NCBI RefSeq assembly: GCF_900590885.1
Contig: NZ_UUON01000004.1
Location: 434,001-498,000, forward strand
Length of the DNA stretch: 64,000 bases
Origin: Pseudomonas viridiflava
GTDB taxonomy: Bacteria; Pseudomonadota; Gammaproteobacteria; Pseudomonadales; Pseudomonadaceae
Reading direction: 5' to 3'
The notes beneath the pieces were generated by a model. It worked only from the letters and a program-made list of their open reading frames with translations. It did no database searches and was not told where the DNA came from. Positions 26,037-34,437 of the stretch are shown here, piece by piece; the stretch's first letter is position 1, and the number at the start of each line of letters is the position of its first letter. A program made the translations under genes and the position numbers.

Positions 26037-26774
26037 GTGAAAGGACTCCACGTACTGCTTACCGGCGCCTGCGGCAGAATCGGCAAGACGTTTTTCCAGG
26101 CCTCGCAAGACCGCTACCGCTTCACCCTCACCGACCGCGTTGCGCCGGATTTCGACCTGGGCGAACACCGCTTCGTGCACGCCGACCTCAGCGATAAAAC
26201 CAGCCTCGCGGCCCTGCTCGACGGCGTCGATGTGATCGTGCACCTGTCGGGCATCCCCCATGCCAGCGCCGCGTTCGACGAATTGCTGCCGAACAATATC
26301 CTCGCCACCACCTACCTGTTCGAAGCCGCCGTGGCTGCCGGGGTAAAGCGCCTGGTGTTCGCCAGCAGCGCGCAAACCATCGAAGGCTACCCGGTGGATC
26401 GCCAGATCACCCCCGGCATGCAGGTAATGCCTGCCAACCTGTATGGCGTAAGCAAATGCTACGGCGAGGCGCTCTGCGGTTACTACGCGGCCAAAACCCC
26501 GCTGTCGACCATTGCCCTGCGCATCGGCGCCTTCGAGTTCCCCGAAACCCACGAACTCAACAACGCCCGCGACCTCAGCGCCTGGCTCAGCCCACGCGAC
26601 GCCGTACAGTTGCTGCAACGCTCGGTGGAGGCCGAGGGCGTGAAACACCTGATCGCCCATGGCATTTCCAATAACCGCTTCAAGCGCCTGGACTTGAGCG
26701 AAACCACGCGGGTGTTGGGTTACCATCCAGTCGACGACGCTTTCCAGCAATTCGAGATTCCAATTACTTACTGA
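26037..26774 (+). CDS. NAD-dependent epimerase/dehydratase, uronate dehydrogenase-like
   Basis: Extended-SDR protein of 245 residues. The start codon is GTG, preceded by AAGGACTTCACC. The cofactor motif is LLTGACGRIGK, then VDVIVHLSGIPHA and the catalytic YGVSK (Tyr-x3-Lys), preceded by the Ser pair in FASSAQTIEG. The overall pattern resembles uronate dehydrogenases, which oxidise galacturonate or glucuronate, but it is somewhat shorter than those. Between a GST-like gene and an MFS transporter gene, it may act on the imported compound. Activity is inferred. Confidence 0.75.
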   Translation: MKGLHVLLTGACGRIGKTFFQASQDRYRFTLTDRVAPDFDLGEHRFVHADLSDKTSLAALLDGVDVIVHLSGIPHASAAFDELLPNNILATTYLFEAAVAAGVKRLVFASSAQTIEGYPVDRQITPGMQVMPANLYGVSKCYGEALCGYYAAKTPLSTIALRIGAFEFPETHELNNARDLSAWLSPRDAVQLLQRSVEAEGVKHLIAHGISNNRFKRLDLSETTRVLGYHPVDDAFQQFEIPITY

Positions 26775-26786
26775 GTTTTCTCTGCC

Positions 26787-28196
26787 ATGCCTGCACTTTC
26801 CCCTACAGATGGCATCGACCCGATCCGTGCCGCCCACATCAGCGCGCGCATCGACCGCCTGCCCGCCGTCGCCACTGTCTGGCGGCTGGTGGCGTTGCTG
26901 TCGATCGGTGGTTTTTTCGAGCTGTACGACCTGTTCCAGACCGCCTATATCAGCCCCGGCCTGATCAGCGACGGGATTTTCCACACCGGCAAAGACGGCG
27001 TGTTCGGCTTCTCCGACCAGGCGGCGTTTGCTTCAGCCACCTTCCTTGGCCTGTTCCTCGGCGCCAGCTTGCTCAGCCCGATTGCCGACCGCTTCGGGCG
27101 CCGCGCGATCTTCACCTTTGCGCTGATCTGGTACACCTTCGCCACGGTGCTGATGGGCATTCAGACCTCGGCGATGGGCATCATCTGCATGCGCTTTCTG
27201 GTGGGCATTGGCCTGGGGATCGAGCTGGTGACCATCGACGCCTACCTGTCGGAACTGGTACCCAAGCGCATGCGCAGTTCGGCGTTTGCCTTTGCGTTTT
27301 TTATCCAGTTCCTGTCGGTGCCGGCCGTGGCGCTGATGTCATGGTGGCTGGTGCCCCAGGCGCCATTCGGGGTTTCCGGCTGGCGCTGGGTGGTGCTCAG
27401 CAGCGCGGTGTTTGCGCTGTTTATCTGGCAATTGCGTAAACGCCTGCCGGAATCCCCGCGCTGGCTCGCGCAAAAAGGCCGCTTTGACGAAGCCGGGCAG
27501 ATCATGGACAGCCTCGAAGCGCGCTGCCAGAAGGACCACGGCAAACCCCTGGATGAGCCGGAACCGCAAGCCGTCAGCGTGCAGGGCAGCGGGCGCTTTG
27601 CCGATATCTGGCAACCGCCGTACCGGCGCCGCGCGTTGATGCTGATTGTGTTCCATGTGTTCCAGGCCATCGGTTTTTTTGGCTTTGGCAACTGGTTGCC
27701 GGCGCTGCTCTCAGGCCAGGGCGTGAGCGTGACGCACAGCCTGCTCTACGCGTTTATCATCACCCTCGCCTACCCGCTGGGGCCGTTGCTGTTTGTGAAG
27801 GTGGCCAACCGTTTTGAGAACAAGTGGCAGATCGTCGGCTCGGCAATGGGCGCGGTGATTTTCGGCAGCCTGTTCGCCCTGCAAACCACGGCGGTGGGCC
27901 TGGTGATCTGCGGCGTGATGATCACCTTCTGCAACGCCTGGCTGAGCTTCAGTTATCACTCGTACCAGAGCGAACTGTTCCCGACCAATATTCGCGCGCG
28001 GGCGGTGGGTTTCTGTTATTCGTTCAGCCGCTTGTCCACGGTGTTCAGCAGCCTGTTGATCGGTTTTATCCTCGAACACCTGGGCACCCCGGGCGTGCTG
28101 GCGTTTATAGCCAGCAGCATGCTGATCGTGATGATCACCATCAGTTGGTTCGGGCCGCGTACCCGCAACCTGGCGCTGGAAAACATCGCCCACTGA
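26787..28196 (+). CDS. MFS transporter (sugar or aromatic-acid type)
   Basis: Major-facilitator permease of 469 residues with about 12 membrane segments. The loop 2-3 motif reads SPIADRFGRRAIFTF (DRxGRR type), and the second-half motif in the cytoplasmic loop is present as RLPESPRWLAQKGRFDEA, usual for the sugar-porter/AAHS-like group. Near the C-terminus FPTNIRARAVGFCYSFSR is typical. It is last in a three-gene operon and is followed by a GC-rich hairpin. The substrate could be a uronate or aromatic acid, going by the neighbouring dehydrogenase. That is inference. Confidence 0.88.
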   Translation: MPALSPTDGIDPIRAAHISARIDRLPAVATVWRLVALLSIGGFFELYDLFQTAYISPGLISDGIFHTGKDGVFGFSDQAAFASATFLGLFLGASLLSPIADRFGRRAIFTFALIWYTFATVLMGIQTSAMGIICMRFLVGIGLGIELVTIDAYLSELVPKRMRSSAFAFAFFIQFLSVPAVALMSWWLVPQAPFGVSGWRWVVLSSAVFALFIWQLRKRLPESPRWLAQKGRFDEAGQIMDSLEARCQKDHGKPLDEPEPQAVSVQGSGRFADIWQPPYRRRALMLIVFHVFQAIGFFGFGNWLPALLSGQGVSVTHSLLYAFIITLAYPLGPLLFVKVANRFENKWQIVGSAMGAVIFGSLFALQTTAVGLVICGVMITFCNAWLSFSYHSYQSELFPTNIRARAVGFCYSFSRLSTVFSSLLIGFILEHLGTPGVLAFIASSMLIVMITISWFGPRTRNLALENIAH

Positions 28197-28205
28197 CGGC
28201 AATCC

Positions 28206-28243
28206 CTGGCCGCCGGCGCGACAATGTTTGCCGCGCCGGCCAG
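28206..28243 (+). terminator. Hairpin after the MFS operon
   Basis: GCCGGCGCG pairs with CGCGCCGGC across ten bases, extended by CTG/CAG with a bulge. It lies nine bases after the MFS stop. There is no clear T-run, so it may stabilise the 3' end as much as terminate. Confidence 0.6.
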
Positions 28244-28274
28244 GCAATCCCCAATAAAACCGGGGGTCTGGCAC

Positions 28275-28291
28275 CCGGCACGTTAATTGCT
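28275..28291 (+). promoter_or_regulatory. Candidate sigma-54 promoter
   Basis: CCGGCACG-TTAA-TTGCT matches the RpoN consensus YTGGCACG-N4-TTGCW except for one base. The essential GG and GC are correctly spaced, and it lies 39 bases before the ATG at 28330. Confidence 0.4.
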
Positions 28292-28329
28292 CCAGCTGTG
28301 GCACCGTACATTTTCACAGGTGACCGATC

Positions 28330-28839
28330 ATGCTGGTTAACAATAACGTCCAAGCCGTGTCTACCGTTGAACAGATCAAGCGGCCCGACATGGACCCCGC
28401 CAACGCTGCCGCCAGCGCGTTGTACAGCGGCGCCCTGCAAGCGGCGGCGCAAAGCGTGACCGTGCCGGCCGCGCAGAAGAACCTCGACAAGGCCGCCGAC
28501 CGCATCGACGAAGCCTTCGCCAAGACCCGCGTGCAGTTGCAGGCCTCGACGGCGGCAACCACCCCGTCGACCGATTCAGTGCCGGCCACCACGTCCACGT
28601 CCGGCGCGCGCTCGGAATTCACCGACTACATGAGCAAATCCCCGGCCGAACGCATCCGCGAGCAGTTGCTCAAGGAACAGGGTTTGACCGAGGCGGATGT
28701 GCAGAACATGTCGCAGGAAAAACAGGACGCCATTTCCAGGCAAGTGGCGGATCGCATCAAGCAGCAGCAAGAGCAGCAGGTAGCGGCGAAGGCGACTGAT
28801 CCGGCGCAGTCGGTGAAAGAGACCCTGGCTGCGATCTGA
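28330..28839 (+). CDS. Conserved Pseudomonas hypothetical protein, 169 residues
   Basis: I do not recognise a named domain. The protein has no signal peptide or membrane helix. An Ala-rich helical N-terminal half is followed by a Thr/Ser-rich linker (about residues 75-98). The C-terminal part (FTDYMSKSPAERIREQLLKE, then QNMSQEKQDAISRQVADRIK) reads as charged amphipathic helices ending in a Gln-rich coil. This layout is seen in secreted or flagellum-associated helical proteins, but that is not evidence of function. A sigma-54-like promoter is close upstream. It ends before a REPIN. Confidence 0.75.
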   Translation: MLVNNNVQAVSTVEQIKRPDMDPANAAASALYSGALQAAAQSVTVPAAQKNLDKAADRIDEAFAKTRVQLQASTAATTPSTDSVPATTSTSGARSEFTDYMSKSPAERIREQLLKEQGLTEADVQNMSQEKQDAISRQVADRIKQQQEQQVAAKATDPAQSVKETLAAI

Positions 28840-28855
28840 TAAACGCTGCGGACCA

Positions 28856-28948
28856 AATGTGGGAGGGGGCTTGCCCCCGATGAGGGTGTGTCAGTTGATA
28901 AATTTGTAACTGCCCCACTGCCAACGGGGGCAAGCCCCCTCCCACATT
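28856..28948. repeat. REPIN
   Basis: Inverted GTGGGAGGGGGCTTGCCCCC units surround a spacer with GATGAGGGTGTG and CACTGCCAACG. The right unit has one changed base at its inner edge (AACGGGGG instead of ATCGGGGG). It lies in a convergent gap. Confidence 0.9.
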
Positions 28949-28991
28949 GGCTCCTTCTTTCACAGGGGATTTTCAGTGTTGTTTAGATCAG

Positions 28992-30311
28992 CTACTGCAG
29001 CTGCAACGTCGAATTGAACTGACTGATCGCATCCACCACATGCCTGGACCCTTCCTGAATCTCCAGGATCACCTGCCCCGCCTCGTTCGCCAACTCCACC
29101 CCCAGCCCCGTGCGGCTCAAGCTCGACTGCATGCTCGACACTGCGCTCAGCGACAGGTCGTGGTTCTTGCGCACCACCTCCACAATCTCCACCGTCGCCT
29201 GGCTGGTGCGCGCGGCGAGGCTGCGCACTTCGTCGGCGACCACCGCAAACCCGCGCCCATGCTCTCCGGCCCGCGCGGCTTCAATCGCCGCGTTGAGCGC
29301 GAGCATATTGGTCTGTTCGGCAATGCTGCGGATGGTCTGCACGATGGCGCCTATGATGTCCGACTGCTTGCTCACCGCGTCGATACTCACCGCCGCCGCG
29401 TTCAAGTAGTGGGAAATTTCCTCGATGATCTGCACGGTTTGCTGCACCACCTCCGAGCCTTTGCGCGCGCAGGCGTCGTTTTGTACCGAGGTGGCGTGGG
29501 CCGAGTCGGCAGCGGTGCGCAGGGTGCTGACCTGGTCGGTGATGTCGCTGGCGAATTTCACCACTTTGTACAGGCGCCCACTGGCGTCGAAGATCGGGTT
29601 GTAGGACGCCTCCAGAAACAGCGTCTTGCCGTATTTGTTTTTGCGCTCAAAGCGGTGCGAGTGGTATTCGCCGCGGTTGAGCGAGGCCCAGAACGCCTTG
29701 TAGGCCGGCGATTCCACCTCGCTGCGGTGGCAGAACAGGCTGTGATGCTGGCCGACGATTTCATCCAGGGAATAGCCGACGGTCTTGAGGAAGTTTTCGT
29801 TGGCATTGAGGATCTGGCCCTGCGGGGTGAACTCGATCACCGCCATGGAACGGCTGATGGCGTCGATCAGGCTCTGGTTTTCGTGTTCATGGTGGACCCG
29901 TGCGGAAATGTCCGACGCCACTTTGATCACGCTCTGCACGTGGTTGTCGCTGTCGAGTACCGGCATGTAGCTGGCTTCCAGCCAGACTTCCTGGCCGTGT
30001 TTGTTCAAGCGCATAAAGGTGCCACTCAGGGCTTCGCCCCGTGCCAGGTCGCGCCAGAGCTTGGCGTAGGCGTCGGTATGGGTGTAGGCCTCGTCGCAGA
30101 AGATACGGTGATGTTTGCCGCAAATATCCTCGAGCGTATAACCCATGGCGTTGCAGAAGTTGTCATTGGCATTGAGGATCACGCCATCGCGGTCGAACTC
30201 GATCATTGCCATGGAGCGGCTGATGGCGGCGAGTTTGGCGTTGGATTCGGTGAGGGCACAGGAGAAACGCTGGATTTCAAGCAAGTCGGATTTGTGGTGG
30301 AGGTTGAACAT
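28992..30311 (-). CDS. Soluble PAS-PAS methyl-accepting chemotaxis protein
   Basis: Chemoreceptor of 439 residues without membrane helices. Two PAS domains of the Aer-like PAS_3/PAS_9 kind occupy about residues 25-145 and 150-265. They have matching openings ([15 protein letters not shown] and [15 protein letters not shown]), so they arose by duplication. The signalling part is short and contains [20 protein letters not shown] and [15 protein letters not shown]. The ATG at 30311 follows AAGGGTGA; upstream in-frame Mets are less likely. The PAS cofactor is unknown. It probably senses a cytoplasmic energy or redox signal. It has no adjacent che genes. Confidence 0.9.
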   Translation of the reverse strand: MFNLHHKSDLLEIQRFSCALTESNAKLAAISRSMAMIEFDRDGVILNANDNFCNAMGYTLEDICGKHHRIFCDEAYTHTDAYAKLWRDLARGEALSGTFMRLNKHGQEVWLEASYMPVLDSDNHVQSVIKVASDISARVHHEHENQSLIDAISRSMAVIEFTPQGQILNANENFLKTVGYSLDEIVGQHHSLFCHRSEVESPAYKAFWASLNRGEYHSHRFERKNKYGKTLFLEASYNPIFDASGRLYKVVKFASDITDQVSTLRTAADSAHATSVQNDACARKGSEVVQQTVQIIEEISHYLNAAAVSIDAVSKQSDIIGAIVQTIRSIAEQTNMLALNAAIEAARAGEHGRGFAVVADEVRSLAARTSQATVEIVEVVRKNHDLSLSAVSSMQSSLSRTGLGVELANEAGQVILEIQEGSRHVVDAISQFNSTLQLQ

Positions 30312-30780
30312 GGTCAGATCACCCTTGATTCCCGGCGCCTGGAAGGCGCATTCCATTCCGTTGTTGGATACTGCTGGCAAACCTTCTTGGGGAAATAACC
30401 ATCCGAATCGCTTTATATGCCAAGCGTCATCAACGGTTCTGAGTGAGCATAGACAGGGCTAGGCGCTATGCAAGGCCACTAGTCAGCCAGCATTTACCAT
30501 GCGCTGGCGGCGGTGCAGGACTGCAGGGATTGGCGCAGAAACCGCCTGCGGCGGGCACCAGGGTTTGCTCAAGCCGTTGCGCAAGCTACCGCGGGCATCG
30601 GCCGCGCGTTGCGCCAGCGGGTGATCGAACAGCTCTGGACCCAATACCTTGGCGTTGCGCCCGGGCTTGGGGTTGGGTGTCATCCCGGTAGTTGGCCATC
30701 AGTCGCTCAGAGCAGGTGTTTCCTGCTCTGTGCAACGGCGCGCAAAAATCTTGCAGATCGTTTGGTTCCAAGCTTGTAAC
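30312..30780. other. Gene-poor stretch of 470 bases
   Basis: I see no convincing gene. A minus-strand frame at 30483-30683 would give 66 residues rich in Pro and Arg with no recognisable motif and no good ribosome site. CAGAGCAGG and CCTGCTCTG (30708-30730) form a perfect nine-base stem without a T-run. The composition resembles decayed coding DNA, but no parent gene was recognised. Confidence 0.4.
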
Positions 30781-30897
30781 TCAGTGACCGAACAGGCCTG
30801 CCTCGGACTTTTTGGTTTTCTTCTCGGCGCGTTTTTCATCGGCGGTCTTTGCCGGTTTCTTCTTCGCGGCTTTCTTTGAATCCATACCTTTGGCCAT
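30781..30897 (-). CDS. Very small lysine-rich protein, 38 residues
   Basis: ATG at 30897 is preceded by GCGGAG at ribosome-site distance. The product begins MAKGMDSKKAAKKKPAKTAD and ends KKSEAGLFGH. About a third of the residues are Lys, with Ala, Glu and Asp, so it is highly basic and probably unstructured alone. The pattern resembles a histone-H1/AlgP-like tail and could bind nucleic acid or ribosomes. I recall similar tiny proteins annotated as hypothetical in other Pseudomonas genomes. It stands alone, divergent from a GNAT gene. Confidence 0.65.
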   Translation of the reverse strand: MAKGMDSKKAAKKKPAKTADEKRAEKKTKKSEAGLFGH

Positions 30898-31001
30898 GAT
30901 GCATGCTCCGCTTAACAGGGGATGTAGCAGTGGGTATACCACCTATTGCCGCGCAGAAGGCGCTTATAATCCCCGGCCCTTGATTATGTTGCCCTGAGAC
31001 C

Positions 31002-31439
31002 ATGCACGACCTTCAGATCGAACTGCTGGCAGAGCCGCTATGGCCGCTGCTGAACAAGTTTTACCGCCGCCATAATTCGCCGATGAAGGCGCTCAAGGGT
31101 GGACGCCTGTGGGTGGCGCGCGACGCTGAAATTGTCGCCGGGTTGTGCCTGACGCCGGTGGTGGGCGGGCAATGGTTGACCGGGGTGTTTGTCGACCCGG
31201 CCTATCGCGGCCAGGGGCTGGCGGCGCGGCTGATTGATGCTGCGGTGGCCGATGCTGAGGGTACGGTCTGGCTGCTGTGCCATCCAGACCTCGAAGGTTT
31301 ATACCAGCGCATGGGCTTCAGCCAGGACACCCTGTTGCCGCAATCCCTCAGCGAACGCCTGGTGCGCTACAAGCGCAACAAGCCGATGATCGCGATGGGC
31401 TTAGAACCTTTGGTTAGGCCAACCTCGGATAATGTGTGA
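31002..31439 (+). CDS. GNAT-family N-acetyltransferase
   Basis: Acetyltransferase of 145 residues. The acetyl-CoA motif is GVFVDPAYRGQGLAARLIDA, with the second motif VWLLCHPDLEGLYQRMGFSQ. The substrate is unknown. Its ATG follows a region with a plausible promoter (CTTATAAT at about 30962-30969 as -10). Its end overlaps nothing; the next gene starts 60 bases later on the same strand. Confidence 0.85.
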   Translation: MHDLQIELLAEPLWPLLNKFYRRHNSPMKALKGGRLWVARDAEIVAGLCLTPVVGGQWLTGVFVDPAYRGQGLAARLIDAAVADAEGTVWLLCHPDLEGLYQRMGFSQDTLLPQSLSERLVRYKRNKPMIAMGLEPLVRPTSDNV

Positions 31440-31498
31440 TCGGCGGGTACAGGGCCCATGCTAGCCTCGGCAGCACAGTGGCCCCTTACAGGATGATC

Positions 31499-32317
31499 AT
31501 GAAAACGACGCTTGCAGCGCTGTCCCTCACCGCCCTCCTCCTTCCCACACTCAGCCAGGCCGCCGACGCGCCGATCAGCGCCAAGCAGTACGCCAGCGTG
31601 CTTGCCGGCACCTGGCGCGACCCGGCCAACAGCGCGCGCGACGGCTATCGCCACCCACAGCAGACCCTGGAATTTTTTGGCCTGGGCGCCAAGCAGACGG
31701 TGATCGAAATCACCCCGGGCGGCGGCTGGTACAGCGAACTGCTGGCACCGTTGCTTAAGGACCACGGGCATTACATCGCCGCCGTGCAGGCTGCGAGCAG
31801 CAGCGCCTATGCGCGCACCTCCGAAGAAAACCTGAAAAGCAAATTCGCCGCCGACCCCGCGCGTTATGCCAAAGCCCAGGTGGTCGAGTTCGACCCCAAG
31901 GCACCGGTATTCGGCAAACCGGCCTCGGCGGATGCGGTATTTACCTTCCGCAATGTGCATAACTGGGTCGCGGCCGATACCGCCGATGCAACGTTCAGTG
32001 CGTTCTACAAGGTACTCAAGCCGGGCGGCGTGCTGGGCGTGGAAGATCACCGCGCCAAGGATGGCGCAGACCTGGAAGCGATCAAGGACAGCGGCTACCT
32101 GACTACCGCGCAGGTGGTGAAGCTGGCGACCGATGCCGGGTTCAAGCTGGCTGGGGAGAGTGAGGTGAATGCCAATCCGAAGGACACCAAGGATTACCCG
32201 GGTGGGGTGTGGACGCTGCCGCCGAGTTTGAAGCTGGGGGAGCAGGACAAGGCCAGGTATGTGGCGATTGGCGAGTCGGATCGGATGACATTGCGGTTCG
32301 TCAAACCTGCCAAATAA
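31499..32317 (+). CDS. Exported class I SAM-dependent methyltransferase
   Basis: Protein of 272 residues with a clear signal peptide (TLAALSLTALLLPTLSQAAD, cleavage after SQA). A methyltransferase fold follows, whose motif I is VIEITPGGGWYSELLAPLL and motif II region is DAVFTFRNVHNWVAAD. The combination recurs in a proteobacterial family annotated as methyltransferases. S-adenosylmethionine is not expected in the periplasm, so either the domain has another role or the cofactor is bound before export. I chose ATG 31499 because of the signal peptide and an upstream AGGAT. It ends before a mosaic REP element. Confidence 0.82.
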   Translation: MKTTLAALSLTALLLPTLSQAADAPISAKQYASVLAGTWRDPANSARDGYRHPQQTLEFFGLGAKQTVIEITPGGGWYSELLAPLLKDHGHYIAAVQAASSSAYARTSEENLKSKFAADPARYAKAQVVEFDPKAPVFGKPASADAVFTFRNVHNWVAADTADATFSAFYKVLKPGGVLGVEDHRAKDGADLEAIKDSGYLTTAQVVKLATDAGFKLAGESEVNANPKDTKDYPGGVWTLPPSLKLGEQDKARYVAIGESDRMTLRFVKPAK

Positions 32318-32335
32318 CCCAGAGTTGAAATGCAA

Positions 32336-32386
32336 TCAAATGTGGGAGGGGCGGTGCGACGATTCGACTTGCCCCCTCCCACATTG
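32336..32386. repeat. Mosaic REP element
   Basis: TGTGGGAGGGGCGGTGCGAC is joined through GATTCGACTTG to CCCCCTCCCACATT. The outer arms are the same as other REPs here, but the centre carries a different core (CGGTGCGACGATTCGACTTG), seen in another fluorescent-pseudomonad REP variant. It lies in a convergent gap. Confidence 0.7.
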
Positions 32387-32388
32387 GG

Positions 32389-32928
32389 TTATTCGTCAGC
32401 GTTCGGGTCCATGTCGGGAAACATCACTTCGATAAACCCAAACTTGGTGAAGTCGGTAATCCGTGACGGGTACAACCGCCCGATCAAATGGTCACATTCA
32501 TGCTGCACCACCCGCGCATGGAAACCGTCGGCAACCCGTACGATCGGCTCGCCCTTGGGGTCGAAACCCTCGTAACGAATCTGCTGGTAACGATCCACTG
32601 CACCGCGCAATCCAGGCACGGAGAGGCAACCTTCGTAGCCCTCTTCGAGCACCGGGCTCAGTGGCGTAATCAGCGGGTTGATCAGGATGGTCTGTGGCAC
32701 CGGTGGCGCGTCCGGGTAGCGTTCGCTGGCCTCGAAACCGAAGATCACCAGTTGCAGGTCCACGCCAATCTGCGGCGCGGCCAGGCCGACGCCGCCCACG
32801 TGTTCCATGGTCTGGAACATGTCATCGATCAATTGCCACAGCTCGGGGCTGTCGAACATTTCCGGCGGAACCGGGGGCGCGATGCGCAGCAGGCGCTCGT
32901 CGCCCATTTTCAGGATTTCACGGATCAT
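32389..32928 (-). CDS. def: Peptide deformylase
   Basis: Metalloenzyme of 179 residues that removes the N-formyl group from nascent proteins. All three motifs are present: [18 protein letters not shown] (the Cys ligand) and HECDHLIG (two His ligands and catalytic Glu). The third motif has Cys where many family members have a small residue. Pseudomonads usually carry more than one deformylase, and this copy is not next to fmt, so it is likely the second one. It lies three bases downstream of the yihY-like gene and is probably co-transcribed with it. Confidence 0.93.
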   Translation of the reverse strand: MIREILKMGDERLLRIAPPVPPEMFDSPELWQLIDDMFQTMEHVGGVGLAAPQIGVDLQLVIFGFEASERYPDAPPVPQTILINPLITPLSPVLEEGYEGCLSVPGLRGAVDRYQQIRYEGFDPKGEPIVRVADGFHARVVQHECDHLIGRLYPSRITDFTKFGFIEVMFPDMDPNADE

Positions 32929-32931
32929 CGA

Positions 32932-33882
32932 TCAGACTTCGTCGGTAGTGGGCTTGGAATGGTCCCGGCCGAGGCCTGAGACGTGCTGTTTTTCATCAGT
33001 GTGGCCCGGCTCGTCGAACTCCTTCTCACCGGGGTCTTTGCCCTCGGCGGACATGTGTTCGATCACCGCATTCATTTCTGCGCCCAGCAACAGCACGGCG
33101 GCGGAAATATAGAAGTACAGGAGCAGGACGATGATCGCACCGATACTGCCATACATGGCGTTGTAGTCGGCGAAGGTTTTGACGTAATAGCCAAACCCCA
33201 GGGACGCCACGATCCACACCACCACCGCCAGCACCGAGCCCGGGGTGATAAAGCGGAATTTCTGCTCCACGTCCGGCATCACGTAGTACATGAGGGCCAC
33301 GGCGAACATCAGCAGAATCACGATCAACGGCCAGCGCAGGATGGTCCACAGGGTGACCACGAATTCCTGCATGCCGATCTGCCCGGCCAGCCACTCCATC
33401 ACCTGCGGGCCGAGTACCATCAGCGCGGCAGCGGCCAGCAACATGCCGGCGATGCCGACGGTGTAGAGGATCGACAGCGGGAAACGCTTCCAGATCGGCC
33501 GGCCTTCGACCACGTCATAGGCGGCGTTCATGGCGCTCATCATCAGGCGTACGCCGGCCGAGGCGGTCCACAGCGCGATCACGATACCCACCGAGAGCAA
33601 GCCACCCTTGGACTGCTGCAACTGGTCGATCACCGGGTTGACCTGCTCCAGCGCCTGGGGCGGCAGTACCAGCTCCGACTGCAGGCGTAGCCAGGTGAAA
33701 AAGTCCGGCAGGTGCAGGAAACCGATCAGGGCGATAAGGAACAGCAGGAAGGGAAACAAGGAAAACAGCATCTGGTAGGCCAGTGCCGAGGCGTAGGTGG
33801 GCATCTCGTCGTCGACGAATTCCTTGACGGTGCGCACCAGCACCTTGTGGAGCTTGAGGCCATCGAGAACCGGAAAAATCAT
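32932..33882 (-). CDS. yihY: YihY/BrkB-family inner-membrane protein
   Basis: Membrane protein of 316 residues with about six hydrophobic helices. The family start is seen in VRTVKEFVDDEMPTYASALA followed by YQMLFSLFPFLLFLIALIG, and the conserved middle is PGSVLAVVVWIVASLGFGYY. The hydrophilic C-terminal tail is rich in acidic residues. Such proteins were once misnamed ribonuclease BN; their function is unknown. It is upstream of def on the same strand with a three-base gap. Confidence 0.88.
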   Translation of the reverse strand: MIFPVLDGLKLHKVLVRTVKEFVDDEMPTYASALAYQMLFSLFPFLLFLIALIGFLHLPDFFTWLRLQSELVLPPQALEQVNPVIDQLQQSKGGLLSVGIVIALWTASAGVRLMMSAMNAAYDVVEGRPIWKRFPLSILYTVGIAGMLLAAAALMVLGPQVMEWLAGQIGMQEFVVTLWTILRWPLIVILLMFAVALMYYVMPDVEQKFRFITPGSVLAVVVWIVASLGFGYYVKTFADYNAMYGSIGAIIVLLLYFYISAAVLLLGAEMNAVIEHMSAEGKDPGEKEFDEPGHTDEKQHVSGLGRDHSKPTTDEV

Positions 33883-34005
33883 AGCGTCTCCTTTCGCCGC
33901 AAAAAGGTTGAGTTCGTGGGCGACTCAGGGGCCGTTTTCTACATCAAAGTAGCCCATTTGGCGACTTTGAAACAATTTCGAAAGTTTAGTTGCACCGTGT
34001 CATAC

Positions 34006-34031
34006 AAAAACGGCCATCCGTGGATGGCCGT
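34006..34031 (-). terminator. Rho-independent terminator of csbD
   Basis: ACGGCCATCC and GGATGGCCGT form a ten-base stem with loop GT. On the minus strand it is followed by TTTTT, 20 bases after the csbD stop. Confidence 0.88.
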
Positions 34032-34051
34032 CAGGCTGCGCAATAGCCGTG

Positions 34052-34237
34052 TTACTTGGTGGCTTTCTTTACCGCGTCTTTGGTATCGCCGACCGCTTTC
34101 TGTACTTCGCCTTTCTTTTCCTGGATCACACCTTCAGCGCGCAGCTTGTCGTTGCCGGTCACTTTGCCGACGCCTTGCTTGATGTTACCGACTGCTTCGT
34201 TGGCGACGCCTTTTGCCTTGTCTGATGTGCTGCTCAT
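34052..34237 (-). CDS. CsbD-family stress protein
   Basis: Small hydrophilic protein of 61 residues. It has the CsbD signature [20 protein letters not shown] followed by [20 protein letters not shown]. Family members are general-stress proteins, probably disordered or helical, with no defined activity. I chose ATG 34237, with GGAG seven bases upstream; a longer frame begins nine codons earlier without a ribosome site. It stands alone with its own terminator. Confidence 0.9.
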   Translation of the reverse strand: MSSTSDKAKGVANEAVGNIKQGVGKVTGNDKLRAEGVIQEKKGEVQKAVGDTKDAVKKATK

Positions 34238-34437
34238 GGTATTTCTCCGAAAGAACAATCAAAGGTTTTTGGTCATTACCTAGAGATTGACCCGGGGCCG
34301 TTCGGCAGAGTTTCAATTATTTTGCCCCCGCATTTCATCGCGAACCGCAGGTTTGGCTTTATGTTTTGCAGCCAACCCACGAGAATGCCCGGCACATTCA
34401 GGCTATAACGCTGAATAACAGATCCCGTAGGAAGGTT

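Noticed and set aside
34287..34314. AlgU-like match before csbD (GAAACT ... TCAA on the minus strand)
   Set aside because: The -35 has an extra A and the spacer is 18 bases, outside the usual 16-17. Stress control of csbD is plausible, but this site is too weak to list.
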